Assembly: GCA_025210475.1 (NCBI GenBank)
Contig: JAOARW010000053.1
Span: 277,113 to 341,112, forward strand
DNA: 64,000 nucleotides
Direction of reading: 5' to 3'
Source: Carboxylicivirga sp.
GTDB taxonomy: Bacteria; Bacteroidota; Bacteroidia; Bacteroidales; Marinilabiliaceae
How positions within the stretch are numbered: position 1 is the first letter of the stretch; every line of letters begins with the position of its first letter. The notes beneath the pieces were generated by a model that worked only from the letters and a program-made list of their open reading frames with translations, ran no database searches and was not told the DNA's origin. Shown here piece by piece: positions 34,650 through 42,584 of this stretch. Made by a program: the position numbers and the translations under genes.

Positions 34650-35166
34650 AGGCTGAAGTGTTAAGGCAGAAGGCAGAAAAAATAAGTAATCCTAAAATTC
34701 TAAATATGAAAACTTATAGAGATTTGATTGTGTGGCAAAAAGGAATGGACTTGGTAGAGCAGGTGTATGAAGTATCAAAACATTTTCCAGCAGAGGAGTT
34801 GTATTGTTTAACTCAACAGATTAGGCGATGTGTTATTTCTGTCCCCTCGAATATTGCAGAAGGTTATGGTCGTAATCACACAAAAGATTATATCCGTTTT
34901 CTGCAGATAGCTTCCGGTTCTTTATATGAGCTGCAAACGCAATTGGAGATAGCTCTTCGACTTCATTATATTTCAGAACTATTATATACTCCGGTTAATA
35001 ATCTGTCAATTGAAGTTGAAAAAATGCTTGCCAGTCTTATAAATAAACTAAAGCAGTCTTGTAAGTAATTGCTGCCTTCTGGAAAATTAATAATCAACTC
35101 AGATAATAGCTTTGGAATATTAAGAATGCAGGTTTGAAAATTACGTCTGCCTTCTGCCTCCAAACT
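34650..35166 (+). mobile_element. S23 IVS-like element 2 (AGGCAGA family arms)
   Basis: Left heptads AGGCAGA, AGGCAGA (34664-34677, preceded by looser units from 34650) are perfectly complementary over 14 nt to right heptads TCTGCCT, TCTGCCT (35146-35159). An extra CTGCCTTCT copy lies at 35072-35080, just after the gene. The arms enclose only the second S23 gene. The heptad family differs from elements 1 and 3, so each gene has its own arm type. Confidence 0.6.
34706..35068 (+). CDS. S23/IVP-type four-helix-bundle protein, copy 2
   Basis: This 120-residue S23-family protein has the ATG at 34706 (MKTYRDLIVWQKGMDLV); the longer frame from 34658 would run through the heptad array and is rejected. 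The signature is IRRCVISVPSNIAEGYGR, with the helix YIRFLQIASGSLYELQTQLEIA. It shares roughly half its residues with copy 1. It lies between hisA and hisF inside AGGCAGA-type inverted arrays. No His-pathway role is suspected. Confidence 0.92.
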   Translation: MKTYRDLIVWQKGMDLVEQVYEVSKHFPAEELYCLTQQIRRCVISVPSNIAEGYGRNHTKDYIRFLQIASGSLYELQTQLEIALRLHYISELLYTPVNNLSIEVEKMLASLINKLKQSCK

Positions 35167-35182
35167 AAGAAACTTAAAAACC

Positions 35183-35941
35183 ATGTTAGCAAAACGAATA
35201 ATACCTTGTCTCGATATCAAAAACGGCCAAACAGTAAAAGGGGTTAAATTTGTTGAGATTAAGGAAGTGGGCGACCCGGTGGAGCTGGGAGCCCTATATG
35301 CCGAACAAGGGGCCGATGAATTGGTGTTTCTGGATATTACCGCCAGTCACGAAGGGAGGAAGACTTTTGTGGATTTGGTGAAACGCATTGCCCGTAACAT
35401 CAATATCCCCTTTACTGTAGGTGGTGGCATTAGTGAGCTCAGCGATGCCGATGCTTTGCTGAATGCCGGAGCGGATAAGATATCGGTTAATTCTTCGGCT
35501 GTTCGCAATCCACAATTAATTAATGATCTGGCTTCTAATTTCGGCAGTCAGTTTGTGGTGGCGGCTATTGATGCCAAGCACCAGCAAGGTGATGATTGGG
35601 TGGTGACGGTCAATGGTGGGCGCATACCAACCGATAAAAAGCTTTTCTCCTGGGCCAAAGAGTGCGAAGATCGTGGTGCCGGTGAAATTCTTTTCACCAG
35701 TATGGACCATGATGGGGTGAAGCAAGGATTTGCCAATGAGGCCTTGGCCAAATTGAGCGATACACTGAGTATTCCCATCATTGCATCTGGTGGTGCAGGT
35801 GCCATGGAACATTTCAAAGATGTTTTCACCAAAGGAAAAGCCGATGCCGGCCTTGCCGCCAGTATCTTTCATTTTAAAGAAATTCCAATACCGGATTTGA
35901 AGAAATATTTGGATGGAGAGGGGATTGAGATACGCATATAA
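35183..35941 (+). CDS. hisF: Imidazole glycerol phosphate synthase cyclase subunit
   Basis: HisF uses HisH-derived ammonia to convert PRFAR to IGP and AICAR. The 252-residue barrel has the two catalytic aspartates in [15 protein letters not shown] and in [13 protein letters not shown]. The phosphate sites are in FTVGGGISE and [11 protein letters not shown]. The start lies 17 nt after the right arm of the second S23 element. Confidence 0.96.
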   Translation: MLAKRIIPCLDIKNGQTVKGVKFVEIKEVGDPVELGALYAEQGADELVFLDITASHEGRKTFVDLVKRIARNINIPFTVGGGISELSDADALLNAGADKISVNSSAVRNPQLINDLASNFGSQFVVAAIDAKHQQGDDWVVTVNGGRIPTDKKLFSWAKECEDRGAGEILFTSMDHDGVKQGFANEALAKLSDTLSIPIIASGGAGAMEHFKDVFTKGKADAGLAASIFHFKEIPIPDLKKYLDGEGIEIRI

Positions 35942-35942
35942 G

Positions 35943-36400
35943 ATTCTAGAGTTTAGAGGCTAGAAATTAGCTTTTTAAATAACCATACCAATGAAGAACT
36001 ATAAAAAACTGAAGATTTGGCAACAAGGAATTCAAATTGTGAAGAATACATATGAGTTGACAAAGAAGTTGCCCGAAAGTGAAAAATACAATTTGATTTC
36101 ACAAATGAACAGAGATTCTGTTTCAATTCCTTCGAATATTGCTGAAGGAAGCAGTCGGAAAAGCGACAAAGATTTCAATCGTTTTTTGCAAATAGCTTTA
36201 GGAAGTAGCTTTGAATTGGATACGCAATGCGAGGTTGTTAAAGAGATTTATGATGGTTTCGACAATGAACTTGGCGAATTGCAAAATCAAATCGATGAAG
36301 AATGCCGAATGATTCAAGGTTTTATTAATAAGGTATCAGAGAATAATTAAAATATAAATTGATTGCTGGAAGCTAGTTTCTAGCCTCTAGTTTCTAATAA
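35943..36400 (+). mobile_element. S23 IVS-like element 3 (CTAG family arms)
   Basis: Left heptads ATTCTAG, AGTTTAG, AGGCTAG, AAATTAG (35943-35970) face right heptads CTAGTTT, CTAGCCT, CTAGTTT, CTAATAA (36373-36400) in inverted orientation. Over the inner 21 nt (35950-35970 with 36373-36393) 17 positions match exactly, and about 20 if G-U pairs count. They enclose the third S23 gene. The CTAG family is shared with the gene-less inverted repeat between trpE and trpG. Confidence 0.6.
35991..36350 (+). CDS. S23/IVP-type four-helix-bundle protein, copy 3
   Basis: This 119-residue S23-family member has the opening YKKLKIWQQGIQIVKNTYEL and the signature MNRDSVSIPSNIAEGSSR, then FNRFLQIALGSSFELDTQCEV. 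It diverges from copies 1 and 2 outside the signature, with a longer acidic C-terminal helix, so the three are not recent duplicates. It lies between hisF and hisIE inside CTAG-type inverted arrays. The function is unknown. Confidence 0.92.
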   Translation: MKNYKKLKIWQQGIQIVKNTYELTKKLPESEKYNLISQMNRDSVSIPSNIAEGSSRKSDKDFNRFLQIALGSSFELDTQCEVVKEIYDGFDNELGELQNQIDEECRMIQGFINKVSENN

Positions 36401-36408
36401 CTAATAAC

Positions 36409-37002
36409 ATGAATTTTCAAAAACTAAACAACAACCTAATCCCCGCCATTATTCAGGATGCAACAACCAACAAAGTACTGATGTTGGGTTTTATGAATGA
36501 GGAAGCCTACGAAAAAACAAAGCAGGAAAGAAAAGTAACATTCTACTCTCGCACTAAAGAGCGCTTATGGACCAAAGGAGAAGAATCGGGTAATTTTCTG
36601 AATGTGGTTTCAATGGCTGTAGATTGCGATGATGATACATTGCTGATTAAGGTGAATCCGGTTGGGCCTGTATGTCACAAAGGCACTGATACCTGCTGGG
36701 GCGAAGAAAATACATCCGATGAAGTATTGTTCTTAAAAACATTGCAGGACTTTATTGATAAGCGGAAAGAAGAAATGCCGGAAGGATCATACACCACTCA
36801 CTTATTTACCAAAGGTGTGCGCAAGATTACGCAGAAAGTAGGCGAAGAGGCGATTGAAACCGTCATTGGTGCGATGGCTAATGATGACGAGAACTTCCTG
36901 TACGAAGGAGCTGATCTGTTGTATCATTTAATCGTTCTTTTAACACACAAGGGCTATCGTATCGAAGACTTGGCCAGAGAGTTGAAAAGCCGTCATAAAT
37001 AA
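36409..37002 (+). CDS. hisIE: Phosphoribosyl-AMP cyclohydrolase / phosphoribosyl-ATP pyrophosphatase
   Basis: This bifunctional enzyme performs steps two and three of His synthesis. The N-terminal HisI domain (residues 1 to about 105) has the zinc cysteines in AVDCDDDTLL and in VGPVCHKGTDTC. The C-terminal HisE domain (about 110-197) has TKGVRKITQKVGEEAIETVIGA. The length of 197 residues is usual for the fusion. It is the last gene of the co-directional trp-his cluster and is followed by a strong terminator. Confidence 0.96.
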   Translation: MNFQKLNNNLIPAIIQDATTNKVLMLGFMNEEAYEKTKQERKVTFYSRTKERLWTKGEESGNFLNVVSMAVDCDDDTLLIKVNPVGPVCHKGTDTCWGEENTSDEVLFLKTLQDFIDKRKEEMPEGSYTTHLFTKGVRKITQKVGEEAIETVIGAMANDDENFLYEGADLLYHLIVLLTHKGYRIEDLARELKSRHK

Positions 37003-37026
37003 GCCTAAGATTTTGAACTAAAAATG

Positions 37027-37061
37027 AAAAGGAGTGATCGCCTGATGCAATCACTCCTTTT
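37027..37061. terminator. Terminator at the end of the trp-his cluster
   Basis: A 12-bp perfect stem (37027-37038 with 37050-37061) carries flanking A and T runs, so it can act for hisIE and for the convergent T9SS gene. Confidence 0.88.
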
Positions 37062-37085
37062 CGGTTGAATTCGGGTCAGAAATAT

Positions 37086-38528
37086 TTATTTAACTCTTAT
37101 TTTTTGAGTGAAATTTTGTGAACCGTCTCTGTATGAAACAATGTATAATCCGCTTTGTAATTTGTCGATATTAATCGTTTCATTTCCGGCGTTAACATGT
37201 TGTTTTAATACAAGCTTACCACTTAAGTCAAAGATTTGTACCTCACCTTCAATTTGATTGTCAGAAGATGTAATTGTAAAATAGTTAGTGGCTGGGTTAG
37301 GTGAGATGGTGAAGCTTGATTTAGTTTGTATTTTCTCAACAGGGGTGGCGCTATCTTTTGTTAACATGAATATGTTTTTATCTTCTTCCACTTCGGCGGT
37401 GAAGTAGACTTTACTATTATGAAGAGTAAAATTTTTAGGATTAGAACTATTAGGAAAGAAGCCTTGAAAGGTTGGATCAACATCAATATACTTAGATGAA
37501 CCATCCTTATAGTAGAATAACTCAACTTCAAATCCTTTTTTTGCACCTCCAAAAATAGCACCATCAAAACCAACATAGCCATATGGTTCTTTGTTACCAG
37601 GTCCAGAACCTACCTTTAGTTTTGTTGCAGTAGTACCGTCGAATTCAAAAAGGTATTCATAGAATCCTTCTAAGGCACTAAAATACATTTTTCCATCAAT
37701 AACAACTTTATCCTTAATTATTGAACCCGATTTCGATTCATTTATTACGGTTGCAAGCTCAACATTAGAACCATTCAGTTTATAAAGTTCATGAGTCCAA
37801 TTATCAGTAGAAGCTGTAAAGTATAGCACATTATTATATTCTACAAACTCTCTAGGGTTAAAATCCCCTACTCCTGCGATAAAATTTGTAACAATGTTTG
37901 CACCATTTGTTGTATCATATACCCATAGTTCTGTACCCTCAGCTGCTGTGGTTCCGGCAAAGTAAATCTTGTTATTAAATACGCAAAGGTTTGTTGGATT
38001 AGAACAACCGATATTTACTGTTGATAGTGATTTGGATGCAATATCATAACAAAATAATGCATTATCTTCTGTTGCAGAACTTGCATTGAAGTATAGTTTA
38101 CCTTCGTAAACAACTAAGCTATTTGGAGATGAACTTTCGTCACCCGTATTTATATCTTTGACCATTGAAACCGTATTTGCATGATCCATTTTAAATAATT
38201 CCTGACCATTTGAACCCTCTTTCGAGAAGTAAAGAGTATTGTCAATAATTATTTTAGACCATTCGAAATTCTCAACATTGGATTTGTTAATTGTTGTAAT
38301 TCTGGTATGACTGCGATCTTCATTTAGCTCGCAGAGAATAATAGCAGCGTCTGAAGAACCTTCTTCCATCCCGGAAGCTGTAAAGTAGATATGACCATCA
38401 AACATTGTTAGGTTGGAGGGATTACTCAATCCATCATTTTCTAACGATGATATTTTCTCAAAACTGTAAGTTTGCGCATTAACAAATAATGCACATAGTA
38501 ATAGTACTAATGTAGAAATCGTTTTCAT
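37086..38528 (-). CDS. T9SS-secreted protein with beta-propeller-like repeats
   Basis: This 480-residue protein has a signal peptide (MKTISTLVLLLCALFVNAQ). Repeated units of about 45-50 residues follow the pattern (N)xLYFxASxxxxxxELYxxDG, a propeller-like ELWxxDG-type fold. The type IX secretion C-terminal domain covers about residues 405-480 (FTISPNPATNYFTI, VQIFDLSGKLV, LQSGLYIVSY). It is probably exported to the cell surface or medium. It is the last gene of the SusCD-like locus, separated from the DUF4302 gene by a hairpin. Confidence 0.82.
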   Translation of the reverse strand: MKTISTLVLLLCALFVNAQTYSFEKISSLENDGLSNPSNLTMFDGHIYFTASGMEEGSSDAAIILCELNEDRSHTRITTINKSNVENFEWSKIIIDNTLYFSKEGSNGQELFKMDHANTVSMVKDINTGDESSSPNSLVVYEGKLYFNASSATEDNALFCYDIASKSLSTVNIGCSNPTNLCVFNNKIYFAGTTAAEGTELWVYDTTNGANIVTNFIAGVGDFNPREFVEYNNVLYFTASTDNWTHELYKLNGSNVELATVINESKSGSIIKDKVVIDGKMYFSALEGFYEYLFEFDGTTATKLKVGSGPGNKEPYGYVGFDGAIFGGAKKGFEVELFYYKDGSSKYIDVDPTFQGFFPNSSNPKNFTLHNSKVYFTAEVEEDKNIFMLTKDSATPVEKIQTKSSFTISPNPATNYFTITSSDNQIEGEVQIFDLSGKLVLKQHVNAGNETINIDKLQSGLYIVSYRDGSQNFTQKIRVK

Positions 38529-38557
38529 AAATTTTTATTTATAGTTAATAATAGTTA

Positions 38558-38580
38558 GGCCGGAAGGTCTCGTTCCGGCC
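38558..38580 (-). repeat. Intercistronic hairpin between DUF4302 and T9SS genes
   Basis: Perfect 8-bp GC-rich arms GGCCGGAA and TTCCGGCC with a 7-nt loop. On the minus strand it lies 8 nt after the DUF4302 stop and has only an AT-rich stretch, not a T run, after it. It may cut expression of the distal T9SS gene or protect the upstream mRNA. Confidence 0.55.
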
Positions 38581-38587
38581 CAAATGG

Positions 38588-39982
38588 TTAATATAATCGA
38601 GAGTAGAAATAGTTATTTGGATCTTCTAAAGAATAGAAATCAAAGTCGATAATATTGTTTTCCTCAGTTTTTCTAATCATCCAACCTTTCTCGTTGCAGA
38701 TGAAATTCACAAATTTCTGGAATTCAGCATTGTCTTTAATACCTTGACCAATGGATGGATCTTTCGCATCTTCTGTACAGAACTCACCGTCCTTGCGAAC
38801 GAAACGAATACGATCTTCTTCGATTTTTTGAACTTCCATAGGTATCCAATAGAAATAAAATTGTTGATCATCTTTTAAACTGAAAAGCAAACCTTCTCCT
38901 AAGTGTTCTCCGTATGAATAATCTGGAAGTCTTGTATCTGGACTGATGATATAATTACCGTTTTCATCAAGTTTTGGAATTCGACGATCATAATCTGTTG
39001 CTATCACAACAGCTTTGATATTTGTATTTGCTCGTTTCATAGGAATGTAGGTATCCCATACTTTCCCAAAAAAACGTGTCATTTTCATACTAAAGCGATC
39101 CATAAAATCATCGTATAAGCCCTTTTTGAAATAATATGGTAGAACATCGCAGAAAATGAATCCTTCGATGCTTGGATGATCTATCTCGTAGCGTTCTTTT
39201 TCAACGTTGTATTTGAAATACTGAATTTCTTCATCATCAATTTTAATGGCAGAACTAAGTCCAAAACCTGTATGTGTGAAAAAGATATTCTTATTCTCAT
39301 CAATGTATTCACCATTATGGTTGTAATCGATCTCGGCCATGCGCAGATAGGTAGAACAATCCATGCCAATTAATTTTGGATCATCTTCGCTTGCTCCAAA
39401 CCCTTTGGTGATTTTTAATGACATGTAACGGGCGGTGCGCTGTTTGTTGAGATAGCTCACATTTTGCTTCAGAGGCTCTAACGAAGTTTCTTCCTCTGAG
39501 GCTTTTACCAGTTTAAGCTTTGTGCCCAGTACTTTTCCTTCGAGCATTATCTCATCACCTTCTATTGATTTGAGGTTATATTCCAGATCAGTACCATAAC
39601 CCTCTGGCAATCTGGCATTGGGTTCGGCAAAAAAGGTAATGATGTTATTGTAGGTGTTAAAAACCAGTTCGATGTCGGCTTCGGCAAAAATGGTATATTC
39701 ACTTTCGGCCTCCGGAATAATCTCATTCTCCATTTTGAGGGTATAGTCCTTGTTGAATTTAACAATTCCATACACCGTATTGTCAACCCCATTGCCCATG
39801 TTTAAATGAAACACCCAACCATGCTCCGGTGCAGTCAGAGAATCTTTAAAGCTTGCAATTCGCTTTTGTAAACGTTCGTCAGGTGATAAATCAAATTTAT
39901 CTTCAAAGTCTGAATTATCGCAGGCGCTGGCTATTATTAACAAGAATAAGCCTGCAAGTAATATATGTAGTCTATTCTTCAT
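38588..39982 (-). CDS. DUF4302 domain lipoprotein
   Basis: From the ATG at 39982 (MKNRLHILLAGLFLLIIASAC) the product is a lipoprotein of about 464 residues. It matches DUF4302, a family seen beside SusC/SusD and LP_HExxH genes (ERLQKRIASFKDSLTAPEHGWVF opening, then a beta-rich body). Two further ATGs lie directly upstream (39985, 39988). The start overlaps the end of the preceding gene by about 11 nt, so translation is coupled. It is probably on the outer membrane surface; biochemical function is unknown. Confidence 0.82.
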   Translation of the reverse strand: MKNRLHILLAGLFLLIIASACDNSDFEDKFDLSPDERLQKRIASFKDSLTAPEHGWVFHLNMGNGVDNTVYGIVKFNKDYTLKMENEIIPEAESEYTIFAEADIELVFNTYNNIITFFAEPNARLPEGYGTDLEYNLKSIEGDEIMLEGKVLGTKLKLVKASEEETSLEPLKQNVSYLNKQRTARYMSLKITKGFGASEDDPKLIGMDCSTYLRMAEIDYNHNGEYIDENKNIFFTHTGFGLSSAIKIDDEEIQYFKYNVEKERYEIDHPSIEGFIFCDVLPYYFKKGLYDDFMDRFSMKMTRFFGKVWDTYIPMKRANTNIKAVVIATDYDRRIPKLDENGNYIISPDTRLPDYSYGEHLGEGLLFSLKDDQQFYFYWIPMEVQKIEEDRIRFVRKDGEFCTEDAKDPSIGQGIKDNAEFQKFVNFICNEKGWMIRKTEENNIIDFDFYSLEDPNNYFYSRLY

Positions 39983-41015
39983 CATCATCTTCTTCTTTTT
40001 TAGTGTTTTCCTCGATAAGCTTGATAGCTGCCAATTCAATGCGGCGCTGCAGGCTAAAGAGGTTCATGTTCCACACGGTTTGATAATAATCGTTAACCAT
40101 GGTGATTTTGCTAAGTAATTTGTTGCGACCATCGTTGGCATTGGGATGCTGCAGATAAACAATTTGATTTCTGTTATCGCGAACAGCACCAATACCAATT
40201 AACATCAGTTTGTGCGTCCATTGCGACATTTGCTCTTCTACCCAAATCATTTTGTTGTCTTCATCACGCTTGGCTTCACCATTATCATCATAATCAGGAA
40301 CCATGTATGGCCCTTTTTCATTCGAATTTTTGATGTTGGTTAAGATGGTGGCCACAATCTCTACCCAGTCTTCTTCAAACTTAGACATGCTATATGGCGT
40401 AATAAAACCGGCAGCTCCGGCATTTACTTCATCAACATTGTACCAAGCACCTGTATAATCGCCTTTGCTTAAAGCTTTAAATTCTGTTGGAATTAATACT
40501 TTTTGATGCAAAATGTGGGCAAATTCATGATGCATGGTATGAAAGGCTTTCGACATTCGTTCCATGTCAGTTAATGTAAAATCGTTCACATTAAACACAG
40601 TAACCTTTCTGCCACCTTCAGCCAAACCAACAGTCATGGTTCCATCTGCATTGTACTGTGGGGTACCCACCAGGTAAATTAGCTTAGGCGAGTAGGTCTT
40701 AATAAATTCGGTGCCAGCTTCAGCTTCATATGGTTTAATCCACAATTCTAATAAGGCTTTTAGAAATGCTTCAGCTTTTTCGGTTTGAGGTGGTGTTACA
40801 TGGAAGTTATTATCCATCTCACGGTCTTCCCATTTATATTTCACTTCAATGTTGTATGGTTTGGTAAATGTATCGTAGATCCATTTATCCAACTCACTGT
40901 TATGCATTTCCTGAAGTGTAATAACCGATTCTTTTCTTAGCTCATCCTCCTCTTCGCACGAGACGCAGATAAAGATGGTGGCCAGTAGTATGGTATATTT
41001 TAAAATATGCTTCAT
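39972..41015 (-). CDS. Substrate import-associated zinc metallohydrolase lipoprotein (LP_HExxH)
   Basis: This 347-residue lipoprotein (lipobox IFICVSC) carries the zinc-binding HHEFAHILHQ motif near residue 165 (HExxH). It matches the LP_HExxH family that accompanies TonB-dependent transporters in Bacteroidota. A conserved acidic tail (EEDDDEE) overlaps the start of the DUF4302 gene. Together with SusC and SusD it suggests hydrolysis of a peptide or protein-like substrate before import, rather than a glycan, since no glycoside hydrolase is present. Confidence 0.85.
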   Translation of the reverse strand: MKHILKYTILLATIFICVSCEEEDELRKESVITLQEMHNSELDKWIYDTFTKPYNIEVKYKWEDREMDNNFHVTPPQTEKAEAFLKALLELWIKPYEAEAGTEFIKTYSPKLIYLVGTPQYNADGTMTVGLAEGGRKVTVFNVNDFTLTDMERMSKAFHTMHHEFAHILHQKVLIPTEFKALSKGDYTGAWYNVDEVNAGAAGFITPYSMSKFEEDWVEIVATILTNIKNSNEKGPYMVPDYDDNGEAKRDEDNKMIWVEEQMSQWTHKLMLIGIGAVRDNRNQIVYLQHPNANDGRNKLLSKITMVNDYYQTVWNMNLFSLQRRIELAAIKLIEENTKKEEDDDEE

Positions 41016-41023
41016 TGTTCTAA

Positions 41024-42574
41024 TTATCTTGGATTTTTTTCGACACCTGCAGCAATGGCTCCGATAGGAATTTGAATCTGGCGCCTCAGGTCATCTGCCT
41101 TTAATACAATTTCACTGTCCTTACCGGTTTTGTGAACCACTGGTGTACGGAAGCGACGAATATCGAACCAACGCATGCCTGTGTAATAAAATTCTTTGCG
41201 ACGTAAATCGTACAAGCAATTCAGGTAGGGGCGGGCAGCATCCGGAATGCTATAGAAAGGATTCAGCTTAAATTTGGCTGATGTTTCATTATAACGTTGT
41301 AAAAGTTTTGTCTCGGTTACTAAATTGTTGACTGAATAACCATCTACCCGCTTAGAGAAGTAAATGTCTAATCCGTTTCGCACCAACTCGTAATTGCCCA
41401 GCATTGCCTGAGCTTCCATTCTTAAAAACAGAGCTTCTTCGGCATCAAACAATACATTCATAATCATGTAGTAACCGGTTTCGCTATTTAGTCCGTCTTT
41501 CTCGGTGTGAAAGCCCCATTTGGCCATAAAATAGTTTTGATCGTTACCATAGATATCAAAAGCCCATCCATCTGAATAACCGCCTTGAGCTCTTTGGGTG
41601 GCCACAAAAGGTTCGGGTATTAGCTGTACCCCATAATCGCCTTTGAAAAGCGTACGGTACATCTCGTTATCCAGACCATATTCGTATGATCCGTAGAAAT
41701 ACAGAAACCAATTGGAATACTGAGGAGTTACCAGAAAATTACATTTTTCGGTTGTTTTACCCCATAACGGAATTCGTTCGTTGATGTCCATGCGGGAATA
41801 AATTGTATTGATCTCACGCAACAGCTCATCCGGGTGACGGGTAAAAACTTTCTCGGTGTGATCCAGTACTTTCTGGAAATCACCTTTTATGGAATAAAAG
41901 CGTGATGCAAAGGTGTTAGCCGACTGTGTGTTCCAGTGCAAGCGGCGATGATCACCCTCGTAGGCATAGTCATTAAGGTATTGCAAGCCAGTTGTTAAAT
42001 CGGCTTCAATGTCTGCATAAACACTTTCAACGGTGCCACGTTCGTAGTGTTTCATAACCACCGTTTCTGGTTCTTTCACATAGGGGATTCCCAGATCACT
42101 TTTGGCAGTTTCAGGGTTATACTGAGGACTCCAAAGGTTAACTAACATAAAGTGTGTATAGGCACGACAAAGTAGTGCTTCGCCGTAATAGGCTGCATAG
42201 TCTTCCGGTACTTTACCATCAACAATTAATGGTTCAATCATGGCCAAAGCATGATTGGCCTGCATGATGGCACGGTAGCATCGGTTCCAGTAATATTCAG
42301 GGCTATCCTGATCTACACGGATGAAATCCTCCCAGTGATAGGCGTTTTTATTTGTTTCGTGCTTTCTTTCGCTCTTTGATTTGAGCGTTGCATTGTCCGA
42401 CATAGCATAGCAGAAAGCCTGGTGGTTGGCACTCGGATAAGCATTAACCAGTAAGGCCCCAACTTTCTCGGGCGAGTCAATGACGGCTCTGTCATCCGGT
42501 ATTTTTTCTAAAAAATCGTTACACCCAACTAATAAGATCAGGCTTGTCAATAAAGCTATTACTCTATATTGCAT
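41024..42574 (-). CDS. SusD/RagB family nutrient-binding outer membrane lipoprotein
   Basis: A lipoprotein of about 516 residues (lipobox LILLVGC), with the ATG at 42574 preferred over 42580. The TPR-like SusD helices include RCYRAIMQANHALAMIEPL and AYYGEALLCRAYTHFMLVNLW, and the C-terminal SusD domain has YDLRRKEFYYTGMRWFDIRRF. SusD caps the SusC channel and binds the substrate outside the cell. The gene is 5 nt from susC. Confidence 0.93.
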   Translation of the reverse strand: MQYRVIALLTSLILLVGCNDFLEKIPDDRAVIDSPEKVGALLVNAYPSANHQAFCYAMSDNATLKSKSERKHETNKNAYHWEDFIRVDQDSPEYYWNRCYRAIMQANHALAMIEPLIVDGKVPEDYAAYYGEALLCRAYTHFMLVNLWSPQYNPETAKSDLGIPYVKEPETVVMKHYERGTVESVYADIEADLTTGLQYLNDYAYEGDHRRLHWNTQSANTFASRFYSIKGDFQKVLDHTEKVFTRHPDELLREINTIYSRMDINERIPLWGKTTEKCNFLVTPQYSNWFLYFYGSYEYGLDNEMYRTLFKGDYGVQLIPEPFVATQRAQGGYSDGWAFDIYGNDQNYFMAKWGFHTEKDGLNSETGYYMIMNVLFDAEEALFLRMEAQAMLGNYELVRNGLDIYFSKRVDGYSVNNLVTETKLLQRYNETSAKFKLNPFYSIPDAARPYLNCLYDLRRKEFYYTGMRWFDIRRFRTPVVHKTGKDSEIVLKADDLRRQIQIPIGAIAAGVEKNPR

Positions 42575-42584
42575 AATCATTTGT

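Noticed and set aside
34658..34705. Upstream start of S23 copy 2 at 34658
   Set aside because: These 16 codons run through the AGGCAGA heptads; the family begins MKTYRDL at 34706.
35516..35872. Minus-strand ORF of 118 codons inside hisF
   Set aside because: Antisense to a highly conserved barrel region, no independent support.
32864..36350. The S23 genes as evidence of a 23S rRNA gene fragment
   Set aside because: No rRNA sequence surrounds them; the neighbours are his genes in intact frames.
26030..36400. The heptad arrays as CRISPR arrays
   Set aside because: The units are 7 nt, contiguous and degenerate, without 25-40 nt repeats, unique spacers or cas genes.
32789..36400. The S23 elements as a diversity-generating retroelement
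   Set aside because: No reverse transcriptase, template repeat or variable repeat in a lectin-type target gene is present; only the Avd-like fold is shared.
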